NCBI GenBank assembly: GCA_016280895.1
Contig: JAEEHM010000093.1
Location: 38,750-102,749, forward strand
Length of the DNA stretch: 64,000 bases
Direction of reading: 5' to 3'
Source: Bacillota bacterium
Lineage (GTDB): Bacteria; Bacillota_I; Bacilli_A; ML615J-28; CAG-698
Shown here piece after piece: positions 59,127 to 64,000 of this stretch (positions are counted from its first letter, which is position 1; each line of letters opens with the position of its first letter). Both the position numbers and the translations under genes were made by a program. The notes below the pieces were generated by a model that worked only from the letters and a program-made list of their open reading frames with translations, was not told the DNA's origin and made no database searches.

Positions 59127-60443
59127 ATGCAATATAAATATTTTCCACACACTGAAAAAGATATCAAGGAAATGTTATCTGTAATCGGTGTAAATACAAT
59201 CGATGATTTGTTTTCGGATATTGATGATTCCCTAAAAGAAAAAGATTTTAATCTTCCATCATCAATGGATGAAATATCTTTAAGAAAGCATATTTTTGAA
59301 ATTGCGAAGAAGAATAAAGAATTAAATATCTTTAGAGGAGCTGGTAGTTATAATGTATATGTTCCATCTATTATTAAACCAATATTAGAACGACAAGAAT
59401 TTTTAACTAGTTATACACCATATCAAGCAGAAATCTCACAAGGAACGCTTCAATATATTTTTGAATATCAATCATATATTTGTGAGCTTACTGGTATGGA
59501 TGTATCTAATGCGTCAATGTATGATGGTGCATCAGCAAGCTTTGAATCAATAATGATGGCATGCAATCATACAAGAAAGAAAGATGTAATAATTGCTGAT
59601 ACTATCAATCCTAATTATTTAGAAGTCATTAAAACATACAGCCATTTCCATGGCTATAATCTAAAATTTGCGAAATCTAAGGATTATATTCTAGATACAA
59701 AAGACGTACTTGCTAAAATTGATGAAAATGTCGCATGTGTTATATGTCAATATCCAAATTTCTATGGTTATTTAGAAGATTATGATTTTGTAGCTAAATT
59801 AAAAGAAAGGAAGATTCTATTTATTTTAATTGGTGCACCTTCTAATTATGCATATATTAAGAGTCCAAGAGAATTAGGTGCTGATATTGCTTGTGGTGAT
59901 TGTCAAATGATGGGTATTAATATGTCATTTGGTGGACCATATATTGGCTACATCTCTTGTGTAAATGAACTACTTAGAAAACTTCCTGGTCGTATTGTTG
60001 GCCTAACTGAAGATGTTGATGGAAAAAGAGGTTTTGTGTTAACACTTCAAGCAAGAGAACAACACATCAGAAGAGAAAAAGCAACTTCAAATATTTGTTC
60101 AAATGAAAGCTTGATGGCCTTAAATGTATGTATATATTGTGCATGTATGGGTAAGAAGGGTATGTATGAAGTTAGTGACATCAGATTCCAAAATGCACAT
60201 ATCCTACATGATGAATTGTTGAAACATGGATTTAAGGATGTCAATAAAAATGAATTCTTCAATGAATTTGTGCTTGAATACAAAGGCGATTTAAATAAAA
60301 TCAGCAAACAATTAGAAAAACAAGGCTATTTATCTGGCTTAATTATTGATAAGAATAAGATGTTATTCTGTGCAACTGAAATGAATTCAATAGAAGATAT
60401 TAAATCATTTGCGAAAATGTTTGAAATGAAGGAGGCTTTATAA
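59127..60443 (+). CDS. gcvPA: Glycine dehydrogenase (decarboxylating) subunit 1
   Basis: 438 residues. PHTEKDIKEMLSVIGVNTID at the N-terminus, RGAGSYNVYVPSIIKPILER, YTPYQAEISQGTLQYIFEYQ and MYDGASASFESIMMAC are the GcvPA signatures. It forms a heterotetramer with GcvPB, which carries PLP, and decarboxylates glycine. It follows gcvH by 8 bases. Confidence 0.95.
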   Translation: MQYKYFPHTEKDIKEMLSVIGVNTIDDLFSDIDDSLKEKDFNLPSSMDEISLRKHIFEIAKKNKELNIFRGAGSYNVYVPSIIKPILERQEFLTSYTPYQAEISQGTLQYIFEYQSYICELTGMDVSNASMYDGASASFESIMMACNHTRKKDVIIADTINPNYLEVIKTYSHFHGYNLKFAKSKDYILDTKDVLAKIDENVACVICQYPNFYGYLEDYDFVAKLKERKILFILIGAPSNYAYIKSPRELGADIACGDCQMMGINMSFGGPYIGYISCVNELLRKLPGRIVGLTEDVDGKRGFVLTLQAREQHIRREKATSNICSNESLMALNVCIYCACMGKKGMYEVSDIRFQNAHILHDELLKHGFKDVNKNEFFNEFVLEYKGDLNKISKQLEKQGYLSGLIIDKNKMLFCATEMNSIEDIKSFAKMFEMKEAL

Positions 60444-60444
60444 A

Positions 60445-61866
60445 ATGGATGATAAATTAATTTTTGAAAAGTCTTCTAATTCTAGAATTGCTTATGACTT
60501 TGCTGAATATGAACATAAATATGCATTAAGCGATAAATATCAAAGAAAAGAAGAATTATTATTCCCTGAAGTTAGTGAACTTGATGTTGTAAGACACTTT
60601 ACTAATCTATCAAAAAAGAACTTTGGTGTTGATGAAGGATTTTATCCATTAGGTTCATGTACAATGAAATATAATCCTAAAATCAATGAAGAATTAGCAG
60701 GACTTAGACAGTTCAACAATGTTCATCCTCTACAAGATGAAAAAACAGTCCAAGGATGCTTAGAGATTTATTATAATACTTCAAAATTATTAGAAGAAAT
60801 TACTGGAATGGCTAAATTCAGTTTTGCACCTTGCGCAGGAGCACATGGAGAATTAACTGGCTTAATGGTAATGAAGAAATATTTTGAAGAAAGAGGCGAA
60901 TTCAATCGTAAAAAAGTAATCGTACCTGTCAGTGCCCATGGTACAAACCCAGCATCAGCTGCAGTCTGTGGTTTTGAAATCGCAGTATGTAACTGTGTGA
61001 GTGATGGCTGTGTTGATGTTGAGATGCTAAAAGGAATGTTAGATGAAAATGTAGCAGGTATAATGCTTACAAATCCATCTACCTTAGGTATTTTTGAAAA
61101 AGATATTCTAACAATCTCTAAATTAGTTCATAAAAATGGTAGTTTAATGTATTATGATGGTGCTAATTTAAATGCAGTATTAGGCTATGTTAAAACAATC
61201 GATATGGGCTTTGATATTATGCACATCAATTTACATAAAACTTTCTCAACTCCACATGGTGGTGGAGGACCAGGAAGTGGTCCAGTTGGTGTAAGAGAAG
61301 ATTTAGTTAAATATTTACCTAATCCAATTGTGGAAAAGAAGAATGATAAATATCATTTTGTGTATTCTAAGAAATCAATTGGAAAAGTTTCAACATTCTA
61401 TGGTAATTTCAATGTTGTAATAAAAGCATATGCTTATATTTTATCCTTAGGTAAAGAACATATTTCTGATGTATCACGCCTTGCAGTATTAAACGCAAAT
61501 TACATCAAGGAATCTCTAAAAGATGAATATATTCTTCCAATTGATAGACATTGTAAGCATGAAGTAGTATTTGATGGAATCAAAGATCATAAGGTATCAA
61601 CACTTGATATTGCGAAGAGATTGTTAGATTATGGCTATCATCCACCTACAATCTACTTCCCACTATTATTCCATGAAACTTTAATGATTGAACCAACTGA
61701 AAATGAATCAAAGGAAACACTTGATGGCTTCATTAATGTTATGAAGAAAATTGCACATGAAGACATTGAAGTATTAAAGACTGCACCACATACTACAATC
61801 GTAAGAAGATTAGATGATGTTAAAGCAGCAAGATTCCCTAAAGTAAAATATAGAGATCTATTATAA
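60445..61866 (+). CDS. gcvPB: Glycine dehydrogenase (decarboxylating) subunit 2
   Basis: 473 residues. FYPLGSCTMKYNPKINEEL, PCAGAHGELTGLMVMKKYF, VPVSAHGTNPASAAVCGFE and INLHKTFSTPHGGGGPGSGP (PLP Lys after His) are GcvPB motifs. It starts one base after gcvPA with AAGGAGG. It is the PLP-bearing half of the P protein. Confidence 0.96.
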   Translation: MDDKLIFEKSSNSRIAYDFAEYEHKYALSDKYQRKEELLFPEVSELDVVRHFTNLSKKNFGVDEGFYPLGSCTMKYNPKINEELAGLRQFNNVHPLQDEKTVQGCLEIYYNTSKLLEEITGMAKFSFAPCAGAHGELTGLMVMKKYFEERGEFNRKKVIVPVSAHGTNPASAAVCGFEIAVCNCVSDGCVDVEMLKGMLDENVAGIMLTNPSTLGIFEKDILTISKLVHKNGSLMYYDGANLNAVLGYVKTIDMGFDIMHINLHKTFSTPHGGGGPGSGPVGVREDLVKYLPNPIVEKKNDKYHFVYSKKSIGKVSTFYGNFNVVIKAYAYILSLGKEHISDVSRLAVLNANYIKESLKDEYILPIDRHCKHEVVFDGIKDHKVSTLDIAKRLLDYGYHPPTIYFPLLFHETLMIEPTENESKETLDGFINVMKKIAHEDIEVLKTAPHTTIVRRLDDVKAARFPKVKYRDLL

Positions 61867-61876
61867 TGGTACATAT

Positions 61877-63187
61877 ATGAAAGAATATGATGTTATTATC
61901 ATCGGTGCTGGCCCAGGGGGATATGAAACAGCACTATATGCGAAAGAACAAGGTTTAAGTGTTTTACTTATTGAGAAAGATAAATTAGGGGGAACTTGTT
62001 TAAATAGAGGTTGTATTCCTACAAAAACTTATAATGCTATTGCGAAAGAAGTCAATGATTTAAAAAAAGCAGGTGATGTAGGAATAGATGCTAACTTTAA
62101 TTTTGATTTTTCTAAAGCAAAACAAAGAAAAGATAAGGTAGTAGAAGAATTAGTTAATGGAATTAATTTCTTAATTAATAAAAGTGGTGTTGAATTAGTA
62201 AATGGATGTGCTAAATTAGTAGATAAAAACACTGTAAAAGTAAGTGATGAAACATATTTTGGTAAAAATATCATCATTGCAACAGGTAGTTCTAATTTAA
62301 ACACAATCATCAAAGGTAGTGAAAAAGCCCTTGATTCAACATCTTTATTAGATTTAGAAGAATTACCAAGTGGTTTAGCTATTATTGGTGGTGGTGTAAT
62401 TGGTGTAGAAATGGCATCAATATTTAAATCATTTGGAGTAAATGTTACAATATTTGAAGGGCTTGATTCAATCCTTGCTAACATTGATAAAGAATTATCA
62501 AGGCGTATTAGTTCTTATTTAACAAGAAGTGGTATTAAGATCAATACAAAAACATTAGTAGAAGAAATCAAAGAAGCTTCAATTGTATACCAAAAGAATG
62601 GTGAAACATTAGAAGAATCATTTGATAAAATCTTACTTTCAATTGGAAGATGTCCAAATATTAAAGATATTGGCCTAGATGAAGTAGGTATAGAATATAC
62701 TAAAAAAGGTATTATCACAGATGATAATTTCAAAACTAATATTGATAATATTTATGCAATTGGTGATTGCAATGGTAAAACAATGTTAGCACACTATGCA
62801 TCATTTAGTGGAATGGTCGCAATTGATAATATCTTAGGTAATGATACAAAGAAATATCCATGTCCAAGTGCAATTTTCTCAATACCTGAAATTGCGAGTG
62901 TTGGTTTAACTGAAGAAGAATTAAAATCACAACAAATAGAATATAAAGCTAATAAAGTGATGTATCGAAGCAATGGTAAAGCACTGGCATTAAATGAGAC
63001 TGAAGGTTTTATTAAAACATTGATTGTAGATGATAAATTAGTTGGATGTCATATAATTGGTTATGATGCATCTACTTTAATCCATGAAGCAATGCTTTTA
63101 ATGAATTGTGATGTAAATTGTAGTGCCGCAAAGAAATTTATCTTTGCACACCCAACACTTAGTGAATTATTTAAGAATAGTTTGTAA
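61877..63187 (+). CDS. lpd: Dihydrolipoyl dehydrogenase
   Basis: 436 residues. IIIGAGPGGYETALYAKEQG binds FAD, GGTCLNRGCIPTKTYN holds the redox disulfide, AIIGGGVIGVEMASIFKSFG binds NAD, and FAHPTLSELFKNSL ends with the catalytic His region. It reoxidises GcvH dihydrolipoamide. No pyruvate dehydrogenase genes are nearby, so here it is the L protein of glycine cleavage. Confidence 0.95.
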   Translation: MKEYDVIIIGAGPGGYETALYAKEQGLSVLLIEKDKLGGTCLNRGCIPTKTYNAIAKEVNDLKKAGDVGIDANFNFDFSKAKQRKDKVVEELVNGINFLINKSGVELVNGCAKLVDKNTVKVSDETYFGKNIIIATGSSNLNTIIKGSEKALDSTSLLDLEELPSGLAIIGGGVIGVEMASIFKSFGVNVTIFEGLDSILANIDKELSRRISSYLTRSGIKINTKTLVEEIKEASIVYQKNGETLEESFDKILLSIGRCPNIKDIGLDEVGIEYTKKGIITDDNFKTNIDNIYAIGDCNGKTMLAHYASFSGMVAIDNILGNDTKKYPCPSAIFSIPEIASVGLTEEELKSQQIEYKANKVMYRSNGKALALNETEGFIKTLIVDDKLVGCHIIGYDASTLIHEAMLLMNCDVNCSAAKKFIFAHPTLSELFKNSL

Positions 63188-63191
63188 AAAT

Positions 63192-63227
63192 GAGATGTTA
63201 CATAATTAATGTAACATTTCTTTTTTT
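63192..63227 (+). terminator. Terminator after lpd
   Basis: GAGATGTTACAT-AATTA-ATGTAACATTTC followed by T7. Downstream, ATGAAAGCGTTATTTTT at about 63249 is a partial cre-like site before pckA. Confidence 0.85.
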
Positions 63228-63363
63228 ATTCCTAAAAATAGATTAAATTATGAAAGCGTTATTTTTTATATTACAAGATTGTTTTATTGAAAAAAATGTA
63301 AAAAAATGGTAAAATATAAAAGGAATTAAAAAAGGTAATTTATATTACCTATAAGGAGGAAAT

Positions 63364-64000
63364 ATGTTTAAAAATTCTGATTTAAAACAATATGGAATCA
63401 ATGATGTGAAAGAAGTTATTTATAATCCATCTTATGATTTCTTATACGAAGAAGAAATGAAACCTGAATTAACTGGCTATGATAAAGGCCAATTAACTGA
63501 ATTAGGTGCTGTTAATGTAATGACTGGTATTTATACAGGTCGTAGCCCTAAGGACAAATTTATTGTATTTGATGATACTACTAAAGAAGGTGCACCAGGA
63601 GAAGTTTGGTGGACTACTGAAGGATATAAGAACGATAACCATAAAGCATCAATTGAAGCTTGGAATGAATGCAAGAAGATTGCGTTAAACCAATTATCTG
63701 GAAAGAGATTATTTGTAGTTGATGCATTCTGTGGTGCTAATAAAGATACAAGAATGGCTGTTAGATTTATCATGGAAGTTGCTTGGCAAGCACATTTCGT
63801 AAGAAATATGTTTATTAAGCCAACTAAGGAAGAAGAAGAAAACTTCAAACCTGATTTCATGGTATACACTGCATCAAAAGCTAAGGTTGAAAATTATAAA
63901 GAATTAGGATTAAATTCTGAAACTTCAGATTTATTCAATGTAACAAGTCGTGAACAAATCATTTTAAATTCTTGGTATGGTGGTGAAATGAAGAAAGGTA
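63364..64000 (+). CDS. pckA: Phosphoenolpyruvate carboxykinase (ATP), partial
   Basis: 212 residues seen before the window ends; the reading frame is open, so the track did not list it. ATG 63364 follows [47 protein letters not shown] and [20 protein letters not shown] are the N-terminal motifs of ATP-type PEP carboxykinase. It interconverts oxaloacetate and PEP, in gut fermenters often in the carboxylating direction. Confidence 0.95.
   Translation, partial: MFKNSDLKQYGINDVKEVIYNPSYDFLYEEEMKPELTGYDKGQLTELGAVNVMTGIYTGRSPKDKFIVFDDTTKEGAPGEVWWTTEGYKNDNHKASIEAWNECKKIALNQLSGKRLFVVDAFCGANKDTRMAVRFIMEVAWQAHFVRNMFIKPTKEEEENFKPDFMVYTASKAKVENYKELGLNSETSDLFNVTSREQIILNSWYGGEMKKG

Noticed and set aside
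62029-62484. 151-aa reverse ORF within lpd
   Set aside because: Antisense shadow of a conserved gene, with no ribosome binding site or known family.

Overview
The window is low-GC, densely coded bacterial DNA with strong AGGAGG-type ribosome binding sites, canonical TTGACA/TATAAT promoters and U-tailed hairpin terminators. This fits a Bacillota, probably a gut Bacilli lineage such as Erysipelotrichales or a relative. That placement is inferred from style and gene content (dapF, alr, Zur/zinc ABC transporter, lysine riboswitch, two-subunit GcvP, ATP-type PEP carboxykinase). No rRNA or tRNA gene was seen.

Region 1 (1-10.6 kb) is the distal part of a Wzx/Wzy-type surface polysaccharide locus: a deacetylase tail, a FemAB/GNAT-like protein, two glycosyltransferases, an EpsG-like polymerase, a pyruvyl-transferase-like protein, a flippase, and a three-gene route from UDP-GlcNAc to an N-acetylated L-sugar (CapE-like, RmlD-like, CapG-like).

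Region 2 (10.6-32.4 kb) is an accessory, defence-rich island. In order it holds: a membrane protein plus DGQHR protein; an AbiH-like protein; a small membrane protein plus an LPO_1073/Vpar_1526-like protein that share a sequence motif; a large protein with a PD-(D/E)xK-like nuclease core; a TrlF-like PHP/ATPase protein; an AAA ATPase coupled to a small RloB-like protein; a lipoprotein; a Fic protein; wecB; a DAC-domain-like protein with a possible frameshift; an unidentified structured RNA; another AAA ATPase; and a type III toxin-antitoxin system (ToxN-like toxin with three 37-nt RNA repeats). The modules are separated by 3' tails of housekeeping or sugar genes (ugd, wecB) or by copies of an IS21-like repeat. 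This suggests that gene tails and repeats acted as recombination joints.

Region 3 (32.5-38.2 kb) is a Zur-controlled zinc uptake operon, followed by a lysine-riboswitch-controlled NhaC-family transporter. Region 4 (38.3-43.8 kb) has a NahK-like sugar kinase, enolase, a satD/DUF3307 pair inserted between enolase and a second copy of the enolase tail, and a lipoprotein.

Region 5 (43.8-50.4 kb) is core: dapF, a coiled-coil protein, a PHP phosphoesterase, rsmB, rlmN, rsgA and rpe. Then come an XRE/ImmA-like/PIN module, the reverse-strand pntAA-pntAB-pntB transhydrogenase operon, alr, and lplA with a full glycine cleavage system (gcvT-gcvH-gcvPA-gcvPB-lpd). In this last cluster LplA would lipoylate GcvH. 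The window ends inside pckA.
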